Positions 36,862-46,314 of a stretch of 64,000 nucleotides of DNA are shown one piece after another (within the stretch, counting starts at the first letter, position 1; every line of letters starts with the position of its first letter). Below the pieces are notes generated by a model, which saw only the letters and a list, made by a program, of their open reading frames with translations, had not been told where the DNA came from and did not search any database. The DNA comes from Rhizobium sullae (GTDB taxonomy: Bacteria; Pseudomonadota; Alphaproteobacteria; Rhizobiales; Rhizobiaceae), in the NCBI RefSeq assembly GCF_900169785.1, contig NZ_FWER01000004.1:288901-352900 (forward strand), given 5' to 3'. The translations under genes were made by a program, and so were the position numbers.

Positions 36862-37773
36862 ATGAATTTGGCGGAAAGTAAGGTTGCCAGAAGAGCCATC
36901 TATCAACCGGGTGCGAGCAGTATCGAGGGCCTGCCGACAACGCTGCAGATGTTCCACGCCCATCCGCCGGTCATGGTCATGCCGCACTGGCACGCGCAGG
37001 TGGAAGTGAACTACATCATGCGCGGAATCGTGCATTACCGCATGAACGACCACGAAATGACGCTCAGGGCCGGCGACATGTGCCTCTTCTGGGGCGGCCA
37101 GCCGCATCAGATGGATGAATCCTCCGACGATTCGCTCTATGCGGGAGCCCATCTGCCGCTTGTCTATTTCTTCCGTCTTCGCCTGCCTGCCGAAATCTCC
37201 AGCAGGCTGATGAAGGGCTCGACGCTGCTGACGTCCGCCACCGACGCCGCAGACAAAGAGAACTTCTCCCGCTGGTCCCGCTACGCCAACTCTGGCAATC
37301 CAGCAAAAGCGCAACATGCTGTCGACGAGTTGCTGCTCCGCATCGAGCGCATCGCATTCGAACCCTATTCGATGACGGCTGTCGGCTACGGTGGAACGGA
37401 GGCCGAACAGCCCCATGCGCAATCATCGCGCAGCATAGTCAGGATGTGCGATTTCATCGCCGCCAATTTCATGGAGGACATCGACACCGTCGATATCGCC
37501 CGTGCTGCGGATCTGCATCCGAAATACGCAATGAACGTCTTCAAGAAATCGACCGGGATGACGCTCAGCAAATACCTCAATCTGCTGCGCCTTTCACGCG
37601 CCCAGGCGTTGCTGATGGCCGACGACGCGAATGTCCTTCAGGTGGCGATGGACAGCGGTTTCGGCTCCATCAGCGCCTTCAACAAATCCTTCCGCCACAT
37701 CGCAGGCATGTCACCGTCTGACTTCCGAAGAGACATCCGCCTGGCAACGTGCGGCAACACAGTGGCAAACTAA
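36862..37773 (+). CDS. AraC family transcriptional regulator
   Basis: A 303-residue regulator with an N-terminal cupin sugar-sensing domain (about 35-110, including HWHAQVEVNYI and RAGDMCLFWGGQPHQ) and a C-terminal AraC double helix-turn-helix (about 195-295, including MNVFKKSTGMTLSKYLNLLRL and AFNKSFRHIAGMSPSDFRR). It is divergent from the sugar importer operon, so it is the probable activator of that operon in response to the transported sugar. Confidence 0.9.
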   Translation: MNLAESKVARRAIYQPGASSIEGLPTTLQMFHAHPPVMVMPHWHAQVEVNYIMRGIVHYRMNDHEMTLRAGDMCLFWGGQPHQMDESSDDSLYAGAHLPLVYFFRLRLPAEISSRLMKGSTLLTSATDAADKENFSRWSRYANSGNPAKAQHAVDELLLRIERIAFEPYSMTAVGYGGTEAEQPHAQSSRSIVRMCDFIAANFMEDIDTVDIARAADLHPKYAMNVFKKSTGMTLSKYLNLLRLSRAQALLMADDANVLQVAMDSGFGSISAFNKSFRHIAGMSPSDFRRDIRLATCGNTVAN

Positions 37774-37929
37774 GCGTCCGGTGTCGTCCACCACATTGCC
37801 ATTTCCGGGATCGTATTCCCACTCAACAAAAGGCCCGCTGATTACCGAGCGTTGATGCCGTCCTGCGACGGATTCGCAGTTCTAACAACAGCAAGGTTAT
37901 ACCAACGCGCGCTAATCAAAACCGGTGCG

Positions 37930-37941
37930 CCCAATCCAGCA
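37930..37941 (+). repeat. direct repeat copy 1 (CCCAATCCAGCA)
   Basis: The 12-mer CCCAATCCAGCA recurs exactly at 38096-38107, 166 bases to the right. Each is preceded by ACCGG, directly or after four bases. Confidence 0.5.
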
Positions 37942-38013
37942 GTTGCGCCGGGCCGTTGCGGCTGACGCTGGGATGCCGACGCACGCCCCGCCTTTCCTGC
38001 TTCAGGGGCTTCG

Positions 38014-38095
38014 CCGGTACGAAACCGACCGGTCAAGGCTGGTGCGCAGCACCACCGCAAAACGGCGTGGTCTTGAGGGGGCGGATTCGTACCGG
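38014..38095. repeat. inverted repeat arms in intergenic region
   Basis: CCGGTACGAAACC at 38014-38026 matches the reverse complement of GGATTCGTACCGG at 38083-38095 at 12 of 13 positions, with a 56-base interior. It could fold into a long-range hairpin next to the end of the agmatinase gene. Confidence 0.45.
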
Positions 38096-38107
38096 CCCAA
38101 TCCAGCA
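38096..38107 (+). repeat. direct repeat copy 2 (CCCAATCCAGCA)
   Basis: Second exact copy of the 12-mer found at 37930-37941; it abuts the right arm of the inverted repeat. Confidence 0.5.
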
Positions 38108-38126
38108 CTGTGCTCCGTCGGTTGAT

Positions 38127-39173
38127 TCAACTGAGCTTGTTCCTGTGCGCCTCGACTGAAAGGCACAGAAGTTCGAACAGGACCTGCGCCGCAATCTGGG
38201 CCGTATTGGTTGTCGGATCGTATTGCGGAGCGACTTCAACAACGTCGCCACCGATAATATTCAATCCCGATAGACCGCGCAGGATCGCGAGCGCCTGTGC
38301 CGAGCTCAAACCACCCACTTCCGGCGTGCCAGTGCCCGGCGCAAATGCCGGATCGAGGGCATCGACGTCGAAGCTGACATAGGTGGGGCCTTCGCCGACA
38401 ACCTCACGGATTTTTCTGGTAACACCGCGAATGCCGAGTGCTTCGACTTCCTCGGCATGAATGACGGTCATTCCGGCGGCGTAGGAGAATTCCCACAGAT
38501 ATTCCGAATTGCCTCGAATGCCGATCTGGATGCTTCGGCGGGGGTCGAGCACGCCATCAAGGACGGCCTGCCGAAAGGGTCCCCCATGATGAAATTTGCA
38601 GCCCTCAAAAGATCCGCTGGTATCGCAATGAGCATCGATATGGATCATTCCGACAGGCTGGTCTCGGCCAATGGCTCGAAGAAGCGGCAAGCCGATCGAA
38701 TGATCACCGCCAACGGAAAGAGGGATGACACCGGCCGCGACGATGCCCCGGACGAAATTCTCGATATCCTCGTGCGACTGCGCAAGGTCGAACCGGCTGC
38801 GGAAGGGTACATCGCCCACATCCGCCACCCGGACATGAGCCGTCGGTACAGCTCGAAGGACATGCTCGTAAGGGCCGACACGATCGACATTGCGAACGGC
38901 GCGGGGACCAAAGCGCGCACCGGAGCGGTTTGTCACTCCGAGATCCATCGGTATCCCGAGGAGCGCTACGTCAACATCTCGGAAGTCGGGGGCAGCATTC
39001 GGATAGTAAGGCGCTTTCAGCAGGGTTGGAACGCCGCAATAAGGTGCTTGGCGATTATCCCCGTCACCAAATACAAGCTCACCGATTTTGCGGAACTCAG
39101 GATCGAAAATATCTCCGCCGGAGGCATTGCCATAGCGGGCCCGCAACTGGTCCAGACTCAAAATATCCGGCAT
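38127..39173 (-). CDS. agmatinase / guanidinobutyrase-type ureohydrolase
   Basis: A 348-residue ureohydrolase that releases urea from a guanidino compound with a binuclear manganese centre. The metal-binding motifs are complete: GGDHS, DAHCD and DVDALDP. Family members act on agmatine, guanidinobutyrate, guanidinopropionate or arginine, and length alone does not decide. AGAGGA precedes the ATG at 39173. It is the last gene of a leftward cluster with an aminotransferase, a gamma-glutamyltransferase-like enzyme and an aldehyde dehydrogenase. This fits agmatine to putrescine to GABA, or guanidinobutyrate directly to GABA. Confidence 0.87.
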   Translation of the reverse strand: MPDILSLDQLRARYGNASGGDIFDPEFRKIGELVFGDGDNRQAPYCGVPTLLKAPYYPNAAPDFRDVDVALLGIPMDLGVTNRSGARFGPRAVRNVDRVGPYEHVLRAVPTAHVRVADVGDVPFRSRFDLAQSHEDIENFVRGIVAAGVIPLSVGGDHSIGLPLLRAIGRDQPVGMIHIDAHCDTSGSFEGCKFHHGGPFRQAVLDGVLDPRRSIQIGIRGNSEYLWEFSYAAGMTVIHAEEVEALGIRGVTRKIREVVGEGPTYVSFDVDALDPAFAPGTGTPEVGGLSSAQALAILRGLSGLNIIGGDVVEVAPQYDPTTNTAQIAAQVLFELLCLSVEAHRNKLS

Positions 39174-39278
39174 TTTTATCGTCCTCTTCTGCCTTTAATC
39201 CTAAACACTGATCTGTGACCCGTGGTCAGCGGCTGCAGATCGCGATTGTCGGCCGTCGCCGCTTCATCTTCGGAGCAT

Positions 39279-40712
39279 TCATGCCGCCTGTGTCACAAGC
39301 TTCGTGTTGAGATAGTTTTCCATCGCTTCGGTCCCGCCCTCGGAGCCATAGCCGGAATCCTTGACGCCTCCGAACGGCAACTCGGGAAGAGCAAGCCCAT
39401 GATGGTTGATCGACAGCATTCCGCTCTCAACATCCTGCGAGAGCGCCAAACTCGTCTTTCCGGAGGTGGTATAGGCGTAGGCAGCCAGACCATAGGGCAG
39501 CCGGTTTGCCTCCCTGACCACCGCCTCGTAGCTGGAGAACGGACTGACGATCGCGATAGGACCAAAAGGCTCCTCGTTCTGCACCCGCGCATCGAGCGGC
39601 ACGTCCGTAAGAACCGTAGGCTTGAAAAAGTTGCCACGATTGCCGATCCGTTCGCCGCCGGTCGCAATCCTGCCGCCTCGGGAGACGGCATCGCTCGTCA
39701 AATCGATCATTGCCTCGACGCGCCGCGCGTTCGCCAGCGGGCCCATTGTGACGCCGGCGTCCAATCCGTTCCCCACGTTGATCGCTTCCGCAGCTTTGAC
39801 CAAACCGTCGACGAACCTGGAATAGATGCTCTCCTCGATCAGGAAGCGGGTCGGCGCCACACAGACCTGCCCGGCATTTCGGAACTTTGCGCCGGCCAAT
39901 ATCCTAACCGCCAGGTCGACATCGGCATCGTCGAATACGATGGCCGGCGCGTGCCCGCCAAGCTCCATCGTCACGCGTTTCATATGGGTTCCGGCAAGGC
40001 CAGCAAGCTGCTTGCCGACCGCTGTCGAACCCGTGAACGAAACCTTGCGGATAACCGGATGCGGGATGAGATGGCTGGAAACCTCGGCGGGGATGCCATA
40101 GACGAGATTGAGAGCGCCGGCCGGCAGACCTGCATCAGCGAAAGCGCGCACGAGTTCCGCGCAGCTCGCCGGCGTCTCCTCAGGACCTTTCAGGACAATC
40201 GAGCATCCTGCGGCGAGAGCGGCCGCCACCTTGCGGACGGCCTGATTCAGCGGAAAGTTCCAGGGACTGAAGGCAGCCACGGGCCCAACAGGCTCCTTGA
40301 CGACGAGCTGGCGGACATTCAGGGACCTCGAAGGGATGAGACGACCGTAGGCGCGCCTTCCTTCTTCCGCGAACCAGTCGATGATGTCGGCCGCACCGGC
40401 CGTTTCCATGCGCGATTCCGCAAGCGGTTTGCCCTGCTCCATTGTCATGATCCTGGCAATCATGTCGGCGCGATCGCACAAGTTCTGTGCCGCCTGGTGA
40501 AGGATCTTTGCCCGGTCAAAGGCGCTGGTCCTGCGCCAGACGTCGAAGCCGGACGCAGCTGCCGACAAGGCATCGTCGAGATCCTCCGGGCCGGCATTGG
40601 CAACCAGGCCTATGACTTCCTCGGAAGCCGGATTAACCACCGGTAGCCCTTCTCTCGAGCCTTCGCGCCAGGTTCCGTTGATGTAGAGCCGGGTATTCGG
40701 GTACTCAGACAT
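39279..40712 (-). CDS. NAD(P)-dependent aldehyde dehydrogenase (succinate-semialdehyde type)
   Basis: A 477-residue aldehyde dehydrogenase resembling GabD-type enzymes. Visible are FSPWNFP with the oxyanion Asn152, SFTGSTAVG for cofactor binding, the general base Glu250 (MELGGHAP) and the catalytic Cys284 ([10 protein letters not shown]). The ATG at 40712 gives [15 protein letters not shown]; a TTG four codons earlier is less likely. In this cluster it would oxidise succinate semialdehyde or 4-aminobutanal coming from the aminotransferase. Confidence 0.9.
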   Translation of the reverse strand: MSEYPNTRLYINGTWREGSREGLPVVNPASEEVIGLVANAGPEDLDDALSAAASGFDVWRRTSAFDRAKILHQAAQNLCDRADMIARIMTMEQGKPLAESRMETAGAADIIDWFAEEGRRAYGRLIPSRSLNVRQLVVKEPVGPVAAFSPWNFPLNQAVRKVAAALAAGCSIVLKGPEETPASCAELVRAFADAGLPAGALNLVYGIPAEVSSHLIPHPVIRKVSFTGSTAVGKQLAGLAGTHMKRVTMELGGHAPAIVFDDADVDLAVRILAGAKFRNAGQVCVAPTRFLIEESIYSRFVDGLVKAAEAINVGNGLDAGVTMGPLANARRVEAMIDLTSDAVSRGGRIATGGERIGNRGNFFKPTVLTDVPLDARVQNEEPFGPIAIVSPFSSYEAVVREANRLPYGLAAYAYTTSGKTSLALSQDVESGMLSINHHGLALPELPFGGVKDSGYGSEGGTEAMENYLNTKLVTQAA

Positions 40713-40733
40713 TCGCTTTCCCAATCATTGACA

Positions 40734-42356
40734 TCAATAGCCGAGCGCGCAGCCGTCCTTGCGATGGTCGGAGGCACCAAGAAGCGTTCCATGCTCGGCG
40801 TCGATCCAGATCGCTTGGGCGCCGCCGATCGCCCAATTGGGTTGGACGACCTTGAACCCGCGAGCCTCAAGATCCGGCCCTATCGATGTGCGCAGAGCCT
40901 CCTCGGCCTCGACGGTTGCCGTCCCGGGAAGGGGAAAGAGACGCGGCAATTCGATCGCGGATTGCATGTCCATGCCGTAGTCGAACAGCTTGGACAGGAA
41001 ATGGGCATGGCCCATCGCCTGGTAATGCCCGCCCATGACGCCGAACGACAGCACGGTTTTACCATCGCGCGTCACGAGACCCGGAATGATAGTATGCATT
41101 GGCCGCTTGCTTGGCCCGATCGCATTCGGGTGGCCCTGTTTAACCACAAAACTCTGGCCACGATTGTGGAACAACACGCCCGATTTGGGCGCCATCAGGC
41201 CACTTCCGTAAGAATGGAAGATCGAATTGATGAAACTGACCGCATTGCGGTCTTTGTCGACGACCGAAATATAGACTGTGTCGGAATGTTCTATTCCATC
41301 GACATACAATTGCGCGTCACTCGCTCTTTTAAGGTCGATCTGGGCGGCGAGAGAGTCGGCAAGCCCGTCCGATAACAGAAAATCCGCCGGAACGTCGGAG
41401 CTTGAGGGATCGGCGAGCCAGCGGTTGCGTGCGGCGTAGGCGAGCCGCGTTGCTTCGATCTCGATATGGAGGTTGTCTGCCCTCAACGGATCGCCCGCCC
41501 GCTTGAACCGCTCCAGGATCTTGAGGATCATAAGAGCAATGATGCCTTGCCCGTTCGGAGGGCACTCGTGAACCGTCCATCCGCGATACCTGGCGCTGAT
41601 TGGCTTGACGTACTCACCAACCGCAGACGCGAAGTCTTCCAGCGTGTGGAGTCCTTCGAGGGACACCAGCCGGGCGACCATATCCTCTGCGACGACCCCA
41701 CGATAAAAGGCGTCGCGGCCGTATTTGCCGATCGCTGCAAGCGTATCAGCAAGCTCCGGCTGTCTCTGAAGCGAACCGATCGCAGGCCGCTGATCACTGT
41801 CGAGGAAAATGCGGCGCGTCGACGGATCTCTCGTCAGCAGGTCGCGCTGCTGGGAAATGTCGGCCGCGACCCTTGGCGTGATCCCGTAGCCTTCGCGTGC
41901 AAGCGCGATCGCCGGAGCGAGAATATCGCTCATCGACATTCGGCCGTGATCGGCAACGAGCCGCGTCCAAGCATCAACGGCGCCGGGAATCGTCACCGCA
42001 TGCGGCGACGAACGCTCGATCGCCGTAATTCCACGATCGAGAAACCACTGCAGTTCAGCGGCGGCCGGCGTGCGTCCTGAACCGTTGTAAGCGATGACGT
42101 CATTCCCTCCATTCGACGTCAGCAGGGCGAAGCAATCACCGCCGATGCCGGTCGATCCGGCCTCGACGACGCATTGGACGGCGCAAGCGGCGACAGCGGC
42201 ATCTATGGCCCGCCCGCCGCTCTTAAGGATATCGATCGCGGTAAGGGTCGCCATCGGATGGGAGGTGGCCGCCATTCCGTTCTTCCCGACGGAGAGAGAA
42301 CGTCCCGGACGTTCGAAATTACGCACGTTATTCAGCTGCATCTCGGTAAAGTCCAT
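40734..42356 (-). CDS. gamma-glutamyltransferase family protein
   Basis: A 540-residue Ntn-hydrolase of the gamma-glutamyltransferase family, of the kind that self-cleaves before the catalytic Thr in SDTVYISVVDKDRNAVSF. The N-terminus (GMAATSHPMATLTAIDILKSGGRAIDAA) is typical but no signal peptide is seen, so unlike enteric GGT it is probably cytoplasmic. The start is uncertain: the ATG at 42356 or 42341 both lie within 30 bases of the aminotransferase stop (42328) and overlap it, with weak ribosome sites. It may hydrolyse a gamma-glutamyl intermediate or an amide in amine or opine catabolism. Confidence 0.86.
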   Translation of the reverse strand: MDFTEMQLNNVRNFERPGRSLSVGKNGMAATSHPMATLTAIDILKSGGRAIDAAVAACAVQCVVEAGSTGIGGDCFALLTSNGGNDVIAYNGSGRTPAAAELQWFLDRGITAIERSSPHAVTIPGAVDAWTRLVADHGRMSMSDILAPAIALAREGYGITPRVAADISQQRDLLTRDPSTRRIFLDSDQRPAIGSLQRQPELADTLAAIGKYGRDAFYRGVVAEDMVARLVSLEGLHTLEDFASAVGEYVKPISARYRGWTVHECPPNGQGIIALMILKILERFKRAGDPLRADNLHIEIEATRLAYAARNRWLADPSSSDVPADFLLSDGLADSLAAQIDLKRASDAQLYVDGIEHSDTVYISVVDKDRNAVSFINSIFHSYGSGLMAPKSGVLFHNRGQSFVVKQGHPNAIGPSKRPMHTIIPGLVTRDGKTVLSFGVMGGHYQAMGHAHFLSKLFDYGMDMQSAIELPRLFPLPGTATVEAEEALRTSIGPDLEARGFKVVQPNWAIGGAQAIWIDAEHGTLLGASDHRKDGCALGY

Positions 42357-43737
42357 TTGTTGTGGCCCAGGCGAAGGTGTCGTCAAGCGCGCGCTTCGAT
42401 CGGTCGAAAAGCTCGTTGATCTCTACCTCGGTGATGATCAGCGGCGGGCAGAGGGAATAGTTATCACCAAGCGCGCGTGTGATCACGCCATGGGCCTGCG
42501 CTCTTTTCCCCGCATGGATCGCGATACCGTCGGCAGGACTGAAGGGTTGCTTCGTCTCCTTGTTGCGAACCAATTCGAGCGTGCCGATGAGACCACGGCC
42601 CCGGACGTCGCCGACGAGCGGGTGATCTCTCAATTCCTCAAGCCGCTGCTGAAACAGCGGCGCCACCTTCCGGACATGTCCAAGGATATTGCGCTCTTCG
42701 TAGATCTTCAGCGTTTCGAGGGCGACGGCGGTTGCCACGGGATGCCCGCTATAGGTAAATCCATGTCCGAACGTACCGATCTTTTCGCTTTCGGCGACGA
42801 CCGCATCATGGATTTTCCCATTGACCATGAGAGCCGAGATCGGCTGATAGGCGGCAGAAAGCTGCTTGGCCATGGCGATCATGTCGGGCTCCAGGCCGAA
42901 GCTTTCGGAGCCGAACATCGTGCCGAGCCGGCCGAAGCCGCAGATGACTTCATCGGCGATCAGCAGGATGTCGTAGCGTTTCAGGATCGCCTGGATCTTT
43001 TCGTAATAGGACGGCGGAGGCACGATGCATCCGCCGGACGCCATCAAAGGCTCGGCAAAAAAGGCGCCGATGGTGTCGGGTCCCTCGCTGAGGATCAGCC
43101 GTTCCAACGAATCCGCGCATCGCGTCGCAAACTCTTCTTCAGTCTCACCCGGCAGTCCGTAGCGGTAAAACTCCGGGCAATCGGTATGAAGAACGCGGGC
43201 AATCGGCAGATCGAAGTCGCGATGGTTGTTCGGCAAGCCCGTCAGACTGGCAGAGGCGATGGTAACCCCGTGATAGGCGCGCAGCCTGGAAATGATTTTC
43301 TTCTTATGTGGCTTGCCGATGGCGTTGTGATAGTACCAGACGAGCTTCATCGCGGTATCGTTGGCCTCCGACCCCGAATTGGCAAAGAACACCTTCGACA
43401 TCGGGACCGGGGCGAGCCTGATCAAACGGTCAGCGAGTTCGATCGCGGTCTCATGGGATTTGCCCCCGAAGCTATGGTAGAACGGCAGTTCCTTCAGCTG
43501 CCGCATCGCAGCATCGACAAGCCGTTGTTCGCTGAATCCAAGGGAGGCGCAAAACAGCCCGCCGAGCCCCTCGATATATTTGTTGCCGTCCGTATCGATG
43601 ATGTGAATCCCGTCACCCTTGGCAATGACCATCGGCCCTTCCTTCAGATGCTGGGATGCATTCGTGTAGGGATGGAGAACGCGGGCAATATCGCGCGCTT
43701 CCAGGGAATTGGGAAGAATGGTCACAAGGCTCTCCAA
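42328..43737 (-). CDS. class III PLP-dependent aminotransferase
   Basis: A 469-residue omega-type aminotransferase (SpuC, beta-alanine:pyruvate or GABA transaminase group). FFANSGSEANDTAMKLVWYY and ADEVICGFGRLG are the cofactor-binding segments, and the Schiff-base Lys lies in AKQLSAAYQP. It would transfer the terminal amino group of putrescine, GABA or a related omega-amine to pyruvate or 2-oxoglutarate, giving the aldehyde for the dehydrogenase downstream. It follows the binding-protein gene by about 90 bases on the same strand. Confidence 0.88.
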   Translation of the reverse strand: MESLVTILPNSLEARDIARVLHPYTNASQHLKEGPMVIAKGDGIHIIDTDGNKYIEGLGGLFCASLGFSEQRLVDAAMRQLKELPFYHSFGGKSHETAIELADRLIRLAPVPMSKVFFANSGSEANDTAMKLVWYYHNAIGKPHKKKIISRLRAYHGVTIASASLTGLPNNHRDFDLPIARVLHTDCPEFYRYGLPGETEEEFATRCADSLERLILSEGPDTIGAFFAEPLMASGGCIVPPPSYYEKIQAILKRYDILLIADEVICGFGRLGTMFGSESFGLEPDMIAMAKQLSAAYQPISALMVNGKIHDAVVAESEKIGTFGHGFTYSGHPVATAVALETLKIYEERNILGHVRKVAPLFQQRLEELRDHPLVGDVRGRGLIGTLELVRNKETKQPFSPADGIAIHAGKRAQAHGVITRALGDNYSLCPPLIITEVEINELFDRSKRALDDTFAWATTNGLYRDAAE

Positions 43738-43830
43738 TGAACATGAGGGATTGCAGATCGGCGGAGAGACCGCCGATCCTCGCAGACAAGCCTCGCCATC
43801 GAGGGACGCCTGTCGCTGTCGTGCAGGCGA

Positions 43831-44676
43831 TCAATAAAGATCCGTCTTCATCCACTTTTTAGCGAGCTTGCCGATCGTACCGTCGGCCTTGGCGGCCGCG
43901 ATTGCCGCGTCGAACATAGCTTTTAATTCAGTGTCGTCCTTGCGCAGGCCCACGGCAATGCCCTGACCGAAGACGCCTCCGGTGAATGTCGGGCCGGCGA
44001 TAGCGTAGTCCTTGAAATCATCTTTCGCGAGGGTGGCGTTGAGGGAGGTTCTCTGCGCCACGACGGCATCGATCCGGCCGGCTTGCATGTCAAGGTCGTG
44101 CTGCTCGACCGTCTTGTATTCCCGGGTCTCGACGACGCCTTTGAAATAAGAGTCGAGGAAGGCGACGTTCGCTGTCGAAACCTGAGCGCCGACCGTCTTG
44201 CCGTCAAGCGCGTCGCGCAACGGCTTCAATTCCCCCTCCACCTTGGCCTTGTCGTCACCCAGATTCACGGTCGTTCCCGTCCCCGGAAGGTTTCCCAAAG
44301 GGCCGGCCTTCTCCACCAGGAAAGCCGCCGACGTCGGCGCGTAGGCCTCACTGAAGGAGATCACAGCCAGACGCTTTTCCGTTACGATCATAGAGGCCAT
44401 GATCGCATCGAACTTCTTGGCATTCAGCGATGGAATGAGGCCATCCCAATCCTGCGCCACGATATTGCACTTGATCTTCATCCTCCCGCAGAGGTCATTG
44501 GCGAGATCGATTTCGAATCCATCCAGCTTTCCATCCGAGCGAGTAAAGTTCCACGGTTCATAGGCGCCTTCGGTGGCGATCGTGATCTCCGCCGGCTTGC
44601 CTTGCTGCGCGGCAGCGCTGCCGGCAAGGATCGTGCCGAGCGCGATGGCGCCGAGTGCCCAGTTCATTCTTGTCAT
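43831..44676 (-). CDS. polar amino-acid ABC transporter substrate-binding protein
   Basis: A 281-residue solute-binding family 3 protein similar in layout to the lysine/arginine/ornithine, histidine and octopine/nopaline binders. The signal peptide is MTRMNWALGAIALGTILAGS with cleavage near AAAQ. The mature part has EGAYEPWNFTRSDGKLDGFEIDLA and the DWDGLIPSLNAKKFDAIMA segment. The ATG at 44676 has AAGGGG upstream; a longer frame toward the promoter is not supported. Its permease and ATPase genes are on the opposite strand beyond the divergent GntR gene. Confidence 0.9.
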   Translation of the reverse strand: MTRMNWALGAIALGTILAGSAAAQQGKPAEITIATEGAYEPWNFTRSDGKLDGFEIDLANDLCGRMKIKCNIVAQDWDGLIPSLNAKKFDAIMASMIVTEKRLAVISFSEAYAPTSAAFLVEKAGPLGNLPGTGTTVNLGDDKAKVEGELKPLRDALDGKTVGAQVSTANVAFLDSYFKGVVETREYKTVEQHDLDMQAGRIDAVVAQRTSLNATLAKDDFKDYAIAGPTFTGGVFGQGIAVGLRKDDTELKAMFDAAIAAAKADGTIGKLAKKWMKTDLY

Positions 44677-44766
44677 TGAAATTCCCCTTGTTGTTGTGCC
44701 GTCCCGGCGACCAGAACGCTCAGTATCCGAAGACGTGCAAAAAGACATTGATTGCTGTGTGCAATA

Positions 44767-44778
44767 TTGTATACGTAA
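44767..44778. promoter_or_regulatory. candidate GntR (FCD) operator in divergent promoter
   Basis: TTGTATACGTAA is close to the palindrome TTGTATACAA common for FadR/FCD-type GntR regulators, with a perfect GTATAC core. It lies midway in the 190-base gap between the binding-protein gene and the GntR gene, where it could control both directions. Confidence 0.45.
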
Positions 44779-44865
44779 TCGCATTCGACTTGATCTCGCA
44801 AGTGAAAAAAAGCTACGGCTTTCCCAGCAAACGCGGATCTGTAGCAAACGGGGAAAGGGACTGAC

Positions 44866-45564
44866 TTGGAGGCGGCCAAAAAGGAGCAGCGCGGCTCGCT
44901 GCGCGAAACCACTTATCTGCAGCTGAAGGAACTCATCCTGAACGGACAGCTACGTCCGTCCGAGCGGCTCTCGGAGAGCACCCTCGCCAAGCGTTTTGGA
45001 GTGAGCAGAACGCCGCTTCGCGAGGCGTTGATGAAGCTTGAGGAGGAAGGTCTCATCGTCGGTCAGCGCAATATTGGCTATACGGTGACCGATCTCGATA
45101 TCACGAAATTCTGCGATCTCTTGGTCGTGCGGGAAGCCCTGGACGTCTGTGCTGCCCGACTTGCCTGCGCCACGGCGACGGACGGGGACCTTGACCGCAT
45201 CCGCGGAGTGGTCCGCCAGATGGAAGAACTCAGGGAAAGCGGCGATGAGAAGCCTGCCGATGCCGCGCGCAATCTGGACCTCGGCCTCTATATTCACAGG
45301 GTAATCGCGGAATCCACTCGAAACGAAGCCCTGGTTCGGGTGACCGAGCAGGTCTACCAGCAACTGCGGCTGGCGCTTTGGCTCGAAGTTCTCTGGGTCG
45401 ATCTGGAACATACCGATCTCGACGAACATCGCGCAATCGCAGACGCCATCTGCGCGCGTGATCCGGAGGCAGCGGATGCAGCAGCCCGTGCGCACGTTCA
45501 AAGCTCGTTGAAGAACATGTCGAAGCTCCAGCGCATCTGGGCTCATCGTCGCACAACCGGTTGA
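44866..45564 (+). CDS. GntR family transcriptional regulator (FCD domain)
   Basis: A 232-residue FadR/FCD-type GntR regulator. The winged helix is at about 13-75 (LAKRFGVSRTPLREALMKLEEEG), and the FCD effector domain follows at about 85-220 with the metal-binding Asp (NLDLGLYIHR), His and distal His (DEHRAIADAI). The start is a TTG at 44866, supported by GGGAAAGGGA five bases upstream. It is divergent from the binding-protein and catabolic arm, and leads the permease and ATPase arm, so it is the obvious regulator of both. Confidence 0.9.
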   Translation: MEAAKKEQRGSLRETTYLQLKELILNGQLRPSERLSESTLAKRFGVSRTPLREALMKLEEEGLIVGQRNIGYTVTDLDITKFCDLLVVREALDVCAARLACATATDGDLDRIRGVVRQMEELRESGDEKPADAARNLDLGLYIHRVIAESTRNEALVRVTEQVYQQLRLALWLEVLWVDLEHTDLDEHRAIADAICARDPEAADAAARAHVQSSLKNMSKLQRIWAHRRTTG

Positions 45565-45588
45565 GTCCCGGAACAGATAGGGGTCCCG

Positions 45589-46314
45589 ATGGACATCGTC
45601 GAGAACTACTGGCGTCTTGTTGGCCTGGGTGAAGGCGGCTGGGGCGCGCTGCTGCTTACCGCAACGGCAGTGACGGTAGGATTGTCGGTTTGCGGATTCG
45701 TCGTCGGAGGTATCATCGGTTCTCTCGTCGCGGCGATGCAGCTTTCCCGATCGCTCCTCATGCAATGGCTGGCCGACTGCTATACGACCATCCTTCGCGG
45801 CGTGCCGGACCTTCTGGTGGTCTATCTTTTCTATTTCGGCGGCAGCGCCTTCCTTGGATATGCCGGCGCCTTCTTCGGCTATCACGGGTTCATCGGAATG
45901 CCGGCCTTTCTCACCGGTACATTGGCTCTCGGCGTCGTCTCGGGGGCGTATCAAGCCGAGGTGCTTCGTGGCGCTTACAAATCGGTGGCGCTCGGCGAGC
46001 TCGAGGCAGCCAGCGCTGTCGGCATGCGCCCCTGGCCGAAGTTCAGGCGCATCGTCGCGCCGCTCGTTCTGCGGTACGCAATTCCCGGTTTGGGAAATAC
46101 CTGGCAGCTTGTGCTGAAGGAATCCGCCTTGATCTCCATAACCGGCCTAGTCGAACTGCTGCGCCAATCCCAGATCGCCGCGGGCTCAACGCGACGGCCG
46201 TTCGACTTCTATTTAGCCGCGATCGTGCTCTATCTCGTCATCACATGGGTTTCGACGGCTCTGTTCAGGCACTTGGAGACGAGAACCAAGCGCGGCACCC
46301 GGAGGGCGTTCTGA
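45589..46314 (+). CDS. polar amino-acid ABC transporter permease (HisQ type)
   Basis: A 241-residue permease with about five membrane segments and an EAA loop VALGELEAASAVGMRPWPKFRRIVAP. It is of the basic amino-acid/opine class (HisQ, OccQ, NocQ). It lies 24 bases after the GntR gene, and its stop overlaps the next start by one base (TGATG). Confidence 0.9.
   Translation: MDIVENYWRLVGLGEGGWGALLLTATAVTVGLSVCGFVVGGIIGSLVAAMQLSRSLLMQWLADCYTTILRGVPDLLVVYLFYFGGSAFLGYAGAFFGYHGFIGMPAFLTGTLALGVVSGAYQAEVLRGAYKSVALGELEAASAVGMRPWPKFRRIVAPLVLRYAIPGLGNTWQLVLKESALISITGLVELLRQSQIAAGSTRRPFDFYLAAIVLYLVITWVSTALFRHLETRTKRGTRRAF

Larger units (their letters stand above)
37774..38126. other. 350-base intergenic region with repeats
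   Basis: No gene is supported between the convergent AraC and agmatinase genes. The stretch is GC-rich and contains a 12-base direct repeat (37930-37941 and 38096-38107) and a longer-range inverted repeat (38014-38026 with 38083-38095). These may be leftovers of a small repeat element or a structured 3' region. Confidence 0.5.

Noticed and set aside
37930..38107. CRISPR array
   Set aside because: Only two copies of a 12-base repeat 166 bases apart, no regular spacers and no cas genes.
39222..40646. Plus-strand open frame of 474 codons
   Set aside because: Antisense to the aldehyde dehydrogenase gene; no recognisable domain.
42094..43740. Plus-strand open frame of 548 codons
   Set aside because: Antisense to the class III aminotransferase and the start of the GGT-like gene, both of which carry clear family motifs.
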